A stretch of DNA of 64,000 bases. Source: Rhodanobacteraceae bacterium. GTDB taxonomy: Bacteria > Pseudomonadota > Gammaproteobacteria > Xanthomonadales > SZUA-5. A model generated the notes under the pieces. That model was not told the origin of the DNA, searched no databases, and worked only from the letters and a program-made list of their open reading frames with translations. The stretch spans positions 372,001 to 436,000 of the forward strand of contig JADJPR010000020.1 in assembly GCA_016713135.1 (NCBI GenBank), given 5' to 3'. How positions within the stretch are numbered: the first letter of the stretch is position 1; every line of letters begins with the position of its first letter. Positions 26,303-34,564 of the stretch are shown here, in pieces. A program made the translations under genes and the position numbers.

Positions 26303-27368
26303 GCTGCACCTCCTCGTCGGTCATGGCCGGGTGGCAAGGCAGGGTCAGGATCTCGCCGACCGCCTGCTCGGTGGCCGGCAGCGCCGGCGGTGAAGCCGCA
26401 CGCCAAGCCGGCTGCAGGTGATCGGCAACCGGATAGTGCACATCGCAGCCGACCCCGCTGCGGGTCAGGTGCTCGCGCAGGGCTTCGCGCCGCGCGTGGC
26501 GCACCAGGTACAGGTGGACCACATCGTCCTCGCCGCCGCGACCAGCCAGCGGGCGCGCCGGGCTCCCCTGCAGGCCCGTGTCGCAGGCCCGCGCGATCGC
26601 TCGTCGCCGCGCATTCTCGGCGTCCAGGTGTGGCAGTCTGGCCATCAGGATGGCCGCCTGGATCTCGTCCAGCCGCGAGTTGCGGCCATGGTCCAGGGTC
26701 ACGTGGTACTTCGATTCCCAGCCGTACTGGCGCAGCGCGCGCAGGCGCGCCGCCAGCGCGGGATCGTTCGTGATGAGCGCCCCCCCGTCGCCGAGCGCGC
26801 CGAGATTCTTGGTCGGGTAGAAACTGAAGCAGCCGATGACGCCGAAGCTGCCGGCGCGCCGCCCACCGCGCTGCGCGCCGTGTGCCTGGGCGCAGTCCTC
26901 GATCAATGCGATGCCGCGCGCCGCACATTCGGCCGCGATGGCCTCGACCGCCGCGAGGCGCCCGTACAGGTGGGTGACGATGACCGCCCGCGGCTGCCAA
27001 GCCAGCAGCGGCGCCAGCGCTGCGGCATCCATCAGCAGAGTCTCCGGATCGATCTCGGCGTAGAGCGGCAGGCCGCCGCAAGCGCGGATCGCCACTGTCG
27101 CATAGCCACCGGCATTGGCCACCGCAACGACACGGTCGCCAGCTCCGACGCCGACTGCGCGCAGCGCCAGTTCCAGCGCATCCGAACCATTCGCGACGCC
27201 GATGGCCTGCGCCACGCCACAGTAGCGCGCGAAGGCCTCCTCGAAGCGCGCCACCTCGGGTCCGAGGACCAACCGCCCGGACGCCAGCACGCGCTCGATC
27301 GCGGCACGGATCGCCGCCAGGTGGGGCGCCTGGACACGTGCGGCATCGAAAAGAGGGACGGCGGGCAA
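26271..27368 (-). CDS. DegT/DnrJ/EryC1/StrS sugar aminotransferase
   Basis: A 365-aa PLP-dependent aminotransferase for nucleotide sugars, probably acting on the 3-keto product of the WxcM isomerase domain (FdtB/QdtB role). Family motifs are present: FEEAFARYCGV, ANGSDALELALRA, EDCAQAHGA, and the PLP lysine Lys187 in SFYPTKNLGALGDGG, followed by NSRLDEIQAAIL. The length is typical. It is the first gene of the leftward glycan operon and is divergent from the DUF350 gene across about 107 bases, which should hold the operon promoter. Confidence 0.92.
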   Translation of the reverse strand: MPAVPLFDAARVQAPHLAAIRAAIERVLASGRLVLGPEVARFEEAFARYCGVAQAIGVANGSDALELALRAVGVGAGDRVVAVANAGGYATVAIRACGGLPLYAEIDPETLLMDAAALAPLLAWQPRAVIVTHLYGRLAAVEAIAAECAARGIALIEDCAQAHGAQRGGRRAGSFGVIGCFSFYPTKNLGALGDGGALITNDPALAARLRALRQYGWESKYHVTLDHGRNSRLDEIQAAILMARLPHLDAENARRRAIARACDTGLQGSPARPLAGRGGEDDVVHLYLVRHARREALREHLTRSGVGCDVHYPVADHLQPAWRAASPPALPATEQAVGEILTLPCHPAMTDEEVQHVIAAVRAFG

Positions 27369-27475
27369 GGCGAGCTCGCGCAGGGGACTCGGGGCGAAAT
27401 CTACAGCATCGCCACGGCGCCACCGCCGCCGGGCGCGCGGCTATGCTCGCGCCATCGCGCCACCCGGAGCCGCCC

Positions 27476-27892
27476 ATGTGGACCTCGGCTGAGACCTCGC
27501 TGCAGGGCCTGCCCGCCTTCCTCGCCTACTTCGGCCTGTCCATCGCGCTGACGATGCTGTACCTGCTGATCTACACCCGGCTGACCCCGCAGTATGAGTT
27601 CACCCTGATCCGCTTGAACAACAACGCCGCCGCCACCGCGCTCGGCGGCTCGTTGCTGGGCTTCGCGCTACCCTTGCACAGCGCCATCACCAATGCGATC
27701 AGCCTGCTCGACTGCGCCCTGTGGGGCCTGGTCGCGCTGATCGTCCAGGTGCTCACCTTCCTCGTCCTGCGCCTGGTGCTGAACGGCCTGCCCGACCGCA
27801 TCGCCCGCGGCGAACAGGCCGCCGCCAATTTCGTTGCCACGGTGTCGGTGAGCGTGGGGCTGCTGAATGCGGCGTCGATGACTTACTACTGA
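27476..27892 (+). CDS. DUF350 family membrane protein
   Basis: A 138-aa membrane protein with four hydrophobic helices (AYFGLSIALTMLYLLIYTRL, NAAATALGGSLLGFALPL, LWGLVALIVQVLTFLVLRLV, a C-terminal segment). The pattern is that of DUF350 proteins of unknown function. The start at 27476 follows CGGAG; the longer open frame is unsupported. The stop is only six bases before an array of GGTTGTG repeats. It could be transcribed together with the oxidoreductase operon downstream, 347 bases away. Confidence 0.75.
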   Translation: MWTSAETSLQGLPAFLAYFGLSIALTMLYLLIYTRLTPQYEFTLIRLNNNAAATALGGSLLGFALPLHSAITNAISLLDCALWGLVALIVQVLTFLVLRLVLNGLPDRIARGEQAAANFVATVSVSVGLLNAASMTYY

Positions 27893-27991
27893 GAAGCCGG
27901 TTGTGGGTTGTGGGTTGTGGGTTGTGGGTTGTGGGTTGTGGGTTGTGGGTTGTGGGTTTGGGCGAAGCTCGCACACCGCAAGCCTGTGGGA

Positions 27992-28006
27992 GCCGACTCC
28001 GTCGGC
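27992..28006. repeat. REP-like hairpin
   Basis: GCCGAC, loop TCC, GTCGGC, preceded by TGTGGGA. This resembles the 'TGTGGGAGC' hairpin repeats that are scattered in Xanthomonad and Pseudomonas genomes. It lies in the spacer of the GGTTGTG element. Confidence 0.55.
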
Positions 28007-28036
28007 GATCTTTCCGACGGCCGCAAGCAAGAGATC

Positions 28037-28050
28037 GCGGCTGTAGCCGC
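28037..28050. repeat. REP-like hairpin
   Basis: GCGGCT, GT, AGCCGC followed by TCCCTC. This is the reverse orientation of the same type of repeat as 27992-28006. The pair faces inward within the same spacer. Confidence 0.5.
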
Positions 28051-28239
28051 TCCCTCTGTCTGTCGGCCTGCCGGCCTTTGATCCTGCTGCCCAAAACCCA
28101 CAACCCAGAACCCACAACCTTCCCGGCCAAGGGCCCACGACCGCCCGCCGGGCAACTCGCGAAGCCCTGACCCACCGCAACCTCCAGGCCTCATCGGAAA
28201 GAGTAGACTCGCCGCGCGCAGGCCTTCAGGGAGGCATCG

Positions 28240-30066
28240 ATGCAGTCGACGGACATCCGGCAGCCGGACTACTTTCACAAGGTGGTCGATTGCCAGTGGG
28301 CCTGCCCGGCGCATACGCCGGTGCCGGAGTACATCCGCCTGATTGCGGATGAGCGCTACGCCGACGCGTACATGATCAACTGGAAGTCGAATGTGTTCCC
28401 GGGCGTGCTCGGGCGCACCTGCGACCGTCCGTGCGAGCCGGCCTGCCGCCGCGGACGGGTCGAGGAGACCGCCGGGCACACCCCGGAGCCGGTGGCGATT
28501 TGCCGCCTCAAGCGCGTCGCCGCCGACTACAAGGGCGATGTCAGCGAGCGCATGCCCGAGCCTCCCGCCCAGCGCAATGGCAAGCGCGTCGCCTGTGTCG
28601 GCGCCGGCCCTGCTTCGCTGACGGTCGCACGCGACCTGGCCCCGCTCGGCTACGAGGTCGTGGTGTTCGATGGCGAGACCAAGGCGGGTGGCTTCATCCG
28701 CTCGCAGATCCCGCGCTTCCGCCTGCCGGAATCGGTGATCGACGAGGAAGTGGGCTATGCGCTGCGGCTGGGCGCCGAGTTCCGCGCCGGCCAGCGCATC
28801 GATTCGATGAAGGACCTGCTGGCGCAGGGCTTCGACGCGATCTTCGTCGGCTGCGGTGCGCCGCGCGGGCGCGATCTCGACATTCCCGGCCGCCGCGAGG
28901 CCGCCGCGCACATCCACATCGGCATCGACTGGCTGGCCTCGGTGTCCTTCGGCCACGTGCACAAGGTCGGCCGGCGCGTCATCGTGCTCGGCGGCGGCAA
29001 CACCGCGATGGACTGCTGCCGCTCGGCGCGCCGTCTCGGCGGCGAGTTCGTCACCGTCGTGGTGCGCTCGGGTTTCGACGAGATGAAGGCCTCGCCGTGG
29101 GAGAAGGAGGACGCGCAGCACGAGGGCATCCCGATCCGCAATTACCTCGTGCCGGTGGCCTTCCTGCACTACGACGGCGTGCTCTCGGGCATGCAGTTCC
29201 AGAAGGTGCGTCCCGAGATCGACGCGCAGGGCCGGCGCCAGCTGCTGCCGACCGGCGAGCCGGACGTGGAGATCGACTGCGACGAGGTGCTGATCGCGGT
29301 CGGCCAGGAAAACGCCTTCCCGTGGATCGAGCGCGATGCCGGCGTCGAGTTCGACCGCTGGGGCCTGCCGAAACTGGACCCGAAGACGCACCAGTCGACC
29401 CACCCCAAGGTTTTCTTCGGCGGTGACGCCGCCTTCGGCCCGAAGAACATCATCTGGGCCGTGGCCCATGGGCACGAAGCCGCAGTCTCCATCGACAAGC
29501 TGCTCTCCGGCGAGGACATCGCGCATCGCCCGATCCCGGCGCCGCTGCTGGTGTCGCAGAAGATGGGCATCCACGAATGGGCCTACGACAACGACATCAC
29601 CGCCGCGGCGCGCAACAAGGTGCCGTGGGCACCGCCGGAGCAGACCCTCAACAACATCCAGATGGAGGTCGAGCTCGGCTTCGATCCCAAGCTGGCGTGG
29701 AAGGAAGCCCAGCGCTGCCTCAACTGCGACGTCCAGACCGTGTTCACGCTGAACAAGTGCATCGAGTGCGACGCCTGCGTCGACATCTGCCCGATGGACT
29801 GCATCAGCTTCACCGCCAACGGTGAGGGAGCCGATTTGCGCCAGCGCCTGACCGCGCCGGCGCTGAACCTGACCCAGGACCTGTACGTCGCCGACGGCCT
29901 CAAGACCGGCCGCGCGATGGTCAAGGACGAAGACCTCTGCCTGCACTGCGGCCTGTGCGCCGAGCGCTGCCCCACCGGCGCCTGGGACATGCAGAAATTC
30001 TTCCTCGAAATGATCCACGCGGGGCCGGGGTGCAGGTCCGCGGAACCCCTGAGGTCCGCGGCGTGA
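28240..30066 (+). CDS. NAD(P)/FAD- and 4Fe-4S-containing electron-transfer subunit (GltD/KorC-like)
   Basis: A 608-aa iron-sulfur flavoprotein. The N-terminus has a GltD-type cysteine domain (VDCQWACPAHTP, CDRPCEPACRRG). The FAD-binding fold is VACVGAGPASLTVARDL (about residues 118-140) and the NAD(P)-binding fold is VIVLGGGNTAMDCC (about 247-262). The C-terminal ferredoxin domain has two clusters, CIECDACVDICPMDC and CLHCGLCAERCP. It sits directly upstream of the alpha and beta genes of a 2-oxoacid:acceptor oxidoreductase. By analogy with the three-subunit 2-oxoglutarate:NADP+ oxidoreductase described in Azoarcus, it would pass electrons between NAD(P) and the TPP subunit. The ATG at 28240 follows AGGGAGG. 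The last 15 residues are Gly/Ser/Arg-rich and may be non-native. Confidence 0.88.
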   Translation: MQSTDIRQPDYFHKVVDCQWACPAHTPVPEYIRLIADERYADAYMINWKSNVFPGVLGRTCDRPCEPACRRGRVEETAGHTPEPVAICRLKRVAADYKGDVSERMPEPPAQRNGKRVACVGAGPASLTVARDLAPLGYEVVVFDGETKAGGFIRSQIPRFRLPESVIDEEVGYALRLGAEFRAGQRIDSMKDLLAQGFDAIFVGCGAPRGRDLDIPGRREAAAHIHIGIDWLASVSFGHVHKVGRRVIVLGGGNTAMDCCRSARRLGGEFVTVVVRSGFDEMKASPWEKEDAQHEGIPIRNYLVPVAFLHYDGVLSGMQFQKVRPEIDAQGRRQLLPTGEPDVEIDCDEVLIAVGQENAFPWIERDAGVEFDRWGLPKLDPKTHQSTHPKVFFGGDAAFGPKNIIWAVAHGHEAAVSIDKLLSGEDIAHRPIPAPLLVSQKMGIHEWAYDNDITAAARNKVPWAPPEQTLNNIQMEVELGFDPKLAWKEAQRCLNCDVQTVFTLNKCIECDACVDICPMDCISFTANGEGADLRQRLTAPALNLTQDLYVADGLKTGRAMVKDEDLCLHCGLCAERCPTGAWDMQKFFLEMIHAGPGCRSAEPLRSAA

Positions 30067-30074
30067 GCGCAGAG

Positions 30075-30233
30075 TTTTTGTCCGCAAAGGACGCAAAGGA
30101 CGCAAAGAAGAGCGGAACCGGAATTGCGCCTGGCGGATGGCTGCGGACCTCGGCTGGCGACCGCTCGCGTGTGCCGAAATTCATCTGTTCTCTCGCTTCT
30201 CTTTGCGTCCTTTGCGTCCTTTGCGGACAAAAA
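30075..30233. repeat. Inverted element with GCAAAGGAC tandem arms
   Basis: A perfect 33-bp inverted repeat: 30075-30107 (TTTTTGTCC followed by GCAAAGGAC nonamers) and 30201-30233. The spacer is 93 bases and unrelated to that of the element at 25200-25321, which has identical arms. It lies between the flavoprotein gene (stop 30066) and the alpha gene (start 30257). Confidence 0.9.
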
Positions 30234-30256
30234 GGCCTTTCCCGACAGAGCCCCGC

Positions 30257-32078
30257 ATGCTGACCGCCACCAACGACTTCGTCATCAAGTTCGCCAACGT
30301 CAACGGCTCGGGCTCGGCGTCGGCGAACGAGCTGTTCGCCAAGGCGATCCTGCGCATGGGCGTGCCGGTGAGTCCGCGCAACATCTTCCCGTCGAACATC
30401 CAGGGCCTGCCGACCTGGTACGAGGTGCGGGTCTCAGAGGCCGGCCATCTCGGGCGGCGCGGCGGCGTCGACCTGATGGTCGCCATGAACCCGCAGACCT
30501 GGGCCACGGACGTGGCCGAGGTGGACTCGGGCGGTTACCTGTTCTACGACAGCACCAAGCCGATGCCGCCATCGGCCTTCCGCGAGGACATCAATGTCAT
30601 CGGGATGCCGCTGACGCTGCTGACGGTCAAGCACTACGACGACCCGCGCCAGCGCCAGCTGCTGAAGAACGTGCTCTACCTCGGCGGGCTCTCGTACCTG
30701 ATCGGCATCGAGCCGGAGGTGGTCGAGAAGCTGCTCGGCGAGCAGTACCAGGGCAAGCCGCAGCTGGCGCAACCGAACATCGACGCCTTCCGCCTCGGCC
30801 GCCAGTGGGCAGCCGACAACCTGAAGCCGATCGGCCTGCAGGTCAGGCGCGCGGACAACGTGGGCGACCGCATCTTCGTTGACGGCAATACCGCTGCGGG
30901 CCTGGGCTGCGTGTACGGCGGCGCGACCGTGTGCGCCTGGTACCCGATCACCCCGTCGACCTCGGTCGCCGAAGCCTTCGAAAAATACGCACGCAAGTTC
31001 CGCACGACGCCCGAGGGCCAGAAGAAGTACGCCATCGTGCAGGCCGAGGACGAGATCGCCTCGATCGGCATGGTGGTCGGCGCCGGCTGGAACGGCGCGC
31101 GCGCCTTCACCGCCACCATCGGGCCCGGGCGTGTCGCTGATGACCGAGTTCATCGGCCTGGCGCACTTCGCCGAAATCCCGGCGACGATCATCAACGTGC
31201 AGCGCGGCGGCCCGTCGACCGGCATGCCGACGCGCACCCAGCAGGCCGACATCCTTGCCTGCGCCTGGGCCTCGCACGGCGATACCAAGCATGTACTGCT
31301 GTTCCCCGAGGATCCGCACGAGGCCTTCGAATTCTCGGCCACCGCGCTCGACCTCGCCGACCGCCTGCAGACCGTGGTGTTCGTCATGCTCGACCTCGAC
31401 ATCGGCATGAACCAACGGCTGTGCAAGCCCTTCGAGTGGGACGATGCGCGCGTGCACGACCGCGGCAAGGTGCTGGGCTACGACGAGCTGGAAGCCGGCA
31501 GGGCCTTCGGCCGTTACCGCGACGTGGATGGCGACGGCATCCCCTTCCGCACCTGGCCCGGCACCCATCCGCAGCGCGGCGCCTTCTTCACCCGCGGCAC
31601 CACCAAGAATGTCGACGCCGGCTATTCCGAGCGCGGCCCGGACTACCTCGACAACATGCACCGGCTGGTGCGCAAGTTCGTCACCGCGCGCGGCCTGGTA
31701 CCGCAGCCTGCGCTCACCCCGGCCACACGCCCGACGCGCATCGGCGTGCTCTATTACGGTTCCACCAGCCCGGCCATGCATGAGGCCGGCGAGCGCTTCG
31801 CCGCCGAGGGAATCGCGGTCGACCTGATGCGCATCCGCGCCTACCCCTTCCCGGAATCCGTGCGCGACTTCGTGCTCGCCCACGATCAGTGCTTCCTGGT
31901 CGAGCAGAACCGCGACGCCCAGCTACGCACCTTGCTGGTGCAGGAATATGGCCTCGATCCCGCCCTGATCCAACCGATCCTGCACTACGACGGCACCCCG
32001 ATCACCGCCCGCTTCATCATCCGCACCATGCGCGACTGCCTCACTCGCACGCTGGGGCAGGAAGAGAGAGCGGCGTGA
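30257..32078 (+). pseudogene. korA: 2-oxoacid:acceptor oxidoreductase alpha subunit, frameshifted by one base
   Basis: The gene encodes a gamma-alpha fused subunit of a TPP-dependent 2-oxoacid oxidoreductase (about 606 aa once repaired). The gamma part has VNGSGSASANELFAKAI and HLGRRGGVDLMVAMNPQTW; the alpha part has AWYPITPSTSVAEAFEKYA, AEDEIASIGMVVGAGWNGAR, IINVQRGGPSTGMPTRTQQA and the C-terminal FLVEQNRDAQL. The frame breaks at 31118, where an extra A lies between ACC and TCG. Removing it restores FTATSGPGVSLMTEF, which is exactly the family motif. The length, 1822 bases, is one more than a multiple of three. The rest of the gene is intact. Either a recent inactivating mutation or a sequencing error is possible; the two cannot be told apart here. 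Confidence 0.88.
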
Positions 32079-32087
32079 GTCTTTCAC

Positions 32088-32245
32088 GAGGGCACGAGGG
32101 CACGAGGGCACGAGGGCACGTGAAGAGCGCGCCCGATCGGTGCGGTGAATCCAACCGCGAGAGCGGGAATGCCGTCATGACCCTGCGGCATCGCGCCGAA
32201 GACCCTGAACCGCGACATGCGTCGCCTCATGCACTCGTGCCCTCG
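32088..32245. repeat. Degenerate inverted element with GAGGGCAC octamer arm
   Basis: The left arm is four exact GAGGGCAC octamers (32088-32119), beginning 9 bases after the alpha-gene stop. The right arm near 32230-32245 keeps only about two complementary units, including GTGCCCTC at 32237-32244. The arm is the same as that of the element at 15918-16126. It fills the 235-base gap before the beta gene. Confidence 0.75.
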
Positions 32246-32313
32246 TTCAAGGCCCTCCTGCCCTGCCGCCGATCGATCCCGCACATCCGCGCCGTTCACC
32301 GCCTGACCCCGCC

Positions 32314-33369
32314 ATGACCTACCTCGCCAAACCCAAACTCCATCATCCGAGCCTGAAGCCGAACAAGGTTGGCTTCACCCGGCGCGACTACGAGGGCCGG
32401 ATCAGCACCCTGTGTGCGGGGTGCGGGCATGACTCGATCTCTGCGGCGATCATCCAGGCCTGCTGGGAGCTCGACATCGAGCCGCATCGGGTGGCCAAGC
32501 TGTCGGGCATCGGCTGCTCGTCGAAGACCCCGGATTATTTCCTTGGCCAGTCGCACGGCTTCAACACCGTGCACGGGCGCATGCCCTCGGTGCTGACCGG
32601 CGCCTACCTCGCCAACAGCGATCTGCTCTACCTCGGCGTGTCGGGCGACGGCGACTCGGCGTCGATCGGTATCGGCCAGTTCGTGCATGCGATGCGGCGC
32701 GGCGTGAACATGGTCTACATCGTCGAGAACAATGGCGTTTACGGCCTGACCAAAGGCCAGTTCTCGGCCACCGCAGATGCCGGATCGAAGAGCAAGAAGG
32801 GCGTGGTCAACACCGACAGTCCGATCGACCTGGTCGGCCTCGCGCTGCAACTGGGCGCCAGTTACGTCGGGCGCAGTTTCTCCGGCGACAAGGCGCAGCT
32901 GGTGCCGCTGATCAAGGGCGCGATCCACCACCGCGGCGCCGCCTTCATCGACGTCATCAGTCCCTGCGTGGCCTTCAACAATCACGCCGGCAGCACCCGC
33001 AGCTACGACTACGTGCGCGAGCACAACGAGGCGGTGAACCGCCTCGACGTGATCGAGGGCCGCGCGCCGATCGAAGTGGCGCAGCCGGACGAGGGCATGA
33101 TCGAAGTGGCGCAGCACGACGGCAGCCTGCTGCGCCTGCGCAGGATTGGCGCCGACTACGACCCGTGCAACCGCATCGGTGCGCTGGACTACATCACCCA
33201 CCACCATGAGAAGGGCGAGGTGGTGACCGGATTGCTCTACGTGGATCCCGAGGCGGCGGACTTCCACCAGCATCTGAACACCGTGCGCACGCCACTGAAC
33301 AAGCTGGGCACCGCCGATCTGTGCCCCGGCAGCGCCGCGCTGGCCAAGCTCAACGCCAGCCTGCGCTGA
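32314..33369 (+). CDS. korB: 2-oxoacid:acceptor oxidoreductase beta subunit (TPP-binding)
   Basis: A 351-aa subunit that binds thiamine diphosphate and, with the alpha subunit, decarboxylates a 2-oxoacid (2-oxoglutarate or similar) with CoA and an electron acceptor. Family features are CAGCGHDSISAAIIQA, GIGCSSKTPDYF, HGRMPSVLTGAYLAN, and the TPP/Mg2+ motif SGDGDSASIGIGQFVHAMRR followed by VENNGVYGLTKGQ. The cysteine pair in CAGCGHD and C68-like Cys in GIGCSS would help hold the Fe-S cluster. The ATG at 32314 has weak upstream signal and lies 235 bases after the alpha gene, with a repeat element between them. The enzyme links the TCA cycle to low-potential electron carriers. Confidence 0.92.
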   Translation: MTYLAKPKLHHPSLKPNKVGFTRRDYEGRISTLCAGCGHDSISAAIIQACWELDIEPHRVAKLSGIGCSSKTPDYFLGQSHGFNTVHGRMPSVLTGAYLANSDLLYLGVSGDGDSASIGIGQFVHAMRRGVNMVYIVENNGVYGLTKGQFSATADAGSKSKKGVVNTDSPIDLVGLALQLGASYVGRSFSGDKAQLVPLIKGAIHHRGAAFIDVISPCVAFNNHAGSTRSYDYVREHNEAVNRLDVIEGRAPIEVAQPDEGMIEVAQHDGSLLRLRRIGADYDPCNRIGALDYITHHHEKGEVVTGLLYVDPEAADFHQHLNTVRTPLNKLGTADLCPGSAALAKLNASLR

Positions 33370-33384
33370 GGCGCCGGCGACGGC

Positions 33385-33594
33385 TCAAGGCGGCGCCTCG
33401 ACGCGCTGCCATTCGAAGTCGCCATAGATGCCGCCGTAGGGAATCTGCAGCACCTTCCAGCGCGCGCCGCAGACGCTGCAGTGCACCTCGATGACGGCCG
33501 GAAACCGACCGCTCTCGCGATCGATCACGATCTCTGCGAACTTCTCTGGCGGGTCGCCGAGAAAGCCGCGGGGATCCTGGCAGATGCAGGCCAT
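33385..33594 (-). CDS. Small Cys-rich hypothetical protein
   Basis: A 69-aa protein starting MACICQDPRGFLGDPPEKFAE. The ATG at 33594 follows GGGAG with a spacing of about seven bases; a TTG one codon upstream is less likely. It has a C-x-C near the start and a C-x-x-C in EVHCSVCGARWKVLQIPYGG, suggesting a small zinc-ribbon or metal-binding fold. I do not recognise a named family. It is convergent with korB (15 bases between stops), and its upstream side faces the MITE-like element at 33625-33781. Codon usage and RBS make it credible. Confidence 0.6.
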   Translation of the reverse strand: MACICQDPRGFLGDPPEKFAEIVIDRESGRFPAVIEVHCSVCGARWKVLQIPYGGIYGDFEWQRVEAPP

Positions 33595-33624
33595 CAATCA
33601 GCTCCCATGCCACCAGTCGTGAGG

Positions 33625-33781
33625 CTAGTGTGGTGTTCCGTAATTAAGTTGAAGAAATTTCGATGAATTTTGCGGCGGGCAAGGCGAGAGGAGGAGTCAT
33701 AGCAGGGCTATGGCGCGACGAGCAACGCATCGGCGCAAAGGCGCGGAAATAATTCAAGGTAATTACGGAACACCACACTAG
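33625..33781 (+). mobile_element. MITE-like palindromic element with CTAG ends
   Basis: A 157-bp element that is almost a complete imperfect palindrome. The ends are perfect over 22 bases (CTAGTGTGGTGTTCCGTAAT plus TA). The centre has CATAGC, AGG, GCTATG. It carries no gene. A nearly identical 164-bp copy is at 63716-63879, and a diverged copy is at 18925-19155. Together with 33782-33902, where I see no gene, it fills the 308-base gap before the secreted protein gene. Confidence 0.85.
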
Positions 33782-33902
33782 CAGACCGGCGCCCGCGCCA
33801 CCGACTGCGGTCAACGCGCGGCGGCGAACCACCTCGACAGTCCCGACTACCCTTGTCACAATCGATACCGATCCACTCTGCCGCACTTCCGGGAACGCGA
33901 CG

Positions 33903-34472
33903 ATGAACTGCATCTGTCCGTCTGTACGAGTTCGTCACGGCCTGGTCGCTCTCTGCCTGGCGGGGGCCGCCAGCGCGGAGACAACGGGAGAGCTGCCGAT
34001 CTACGCCGACGGGTTCGAGGACGCAACCTGTGTTCCGCCCTACGCCACCTTCTTTCCCTTCGAGTGGAGCGATCTGTACCAGCAGCAATGGCCCGGTTAC
34101 AACAATTCGGTGCGGTTTACCCCGCCGGCACTCTCCTATGTCACGCTGCGCTTCACTGCGGGGCCTGCCGGCCAATTCGGAGAACTGCTCGGCACCCCCG
34201 TCCCACCGGGCGCCAATAGCCTGGGCCTGGTGTCCATTTCGCGGACGCCAGGGTGCTTCGATCCTGCCTACACCGGCGCGCGCTGCATTTCGGAACTCGC
34301 CCAGATCCAGAGCGTGACCTGGACCACCGGCAGCAGCCCGTTCCGCTGCGAACTGGTGCCCGGCCAGACCTACTACGTCAACCTCACGCTGGGAGGCAAT
34401 CAGGGCCCGGGGCCGTACTGCCCGCGCGAACAGGAGCAATGCATCCTGGAGCTTGGGCAGTACCTGAACTGA
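33903..34472 (+). CDS. Secreted hypothetical protein
   Basis: A 189-aa exported protein. Residues 1-25 are a signal peptide (RHGLVALCLAGAASAE). The mature part has six or more cysteines (CVPPYATFF, PGCFDPAYTGARC, PFRCEL, YCPREQEQC), in keeping with disulfides in the periplasm or outside the cell, and a beta-rich composition. Near the mature N-terminus is IYADGFED, a motif like the GFE tail of the giant adhesin at 41156. I do not recognise a family. There is no convincing operon partner; the next gene starts 93 bases on. Confidence 0.65.
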   Translation: MNCICPSVRVRHGLVALCLAGAASAETTGELPIYADGFEDATCVPPYATFFPFEWSDLYQQQWPGYNNSVRFTPPALSYVTLRFTAGPAGQFGELLGTPVPPGANSLGLVSISRTPGCFDPAYTGARCISELAQIQSVTWTTGSSPFRCELVPGQTYYVNLTLGGNQGPGPYCPREQEQCILELGQYLN

Positions 34473-34564
34473 TACCTGGGCGGCGCGCGATCAATGCTGG
34501 GGGTTCCATTGGTGAGGATGTCGATGCCCAGCCCAGGTCGGCGGATGCTGGAAGACCATGCCCC

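Larger units (their letters stand above)
27899..28119. repeat. Inverted element with GGTTGTG heptamer arms and REP-like hairpins
   Basis: The left arm is eight exact GGTTGTG heptamers (27899-27954). The right arm, 28090-28119, is made of CCCACAACC-type units that complement the left arm imperfectly. The spacer has two REP-like hairpins (27992-28006 and 28037-28050). It fills the 347-base gap between the DUF350 gene and the oxidoreductase operon. A related element is at 53441-53628. Confidence 0.85.

Noticed and set aside
27886..30105. Minus-strand frame of 739 codons across the flavoprotein gene
   Set aside because: The plus strand has the cysteine clusters and nucleotide folds; the minus frame begins and ends inside repeat elements and has no recognisable domain.
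31118..31130. Programmed frameshift in the alpha subunit
   Set aside because: No slippery heptamer (X XXY YYZ) at the site and no need for two products; a single inserted base within a conserved motif is simpler.
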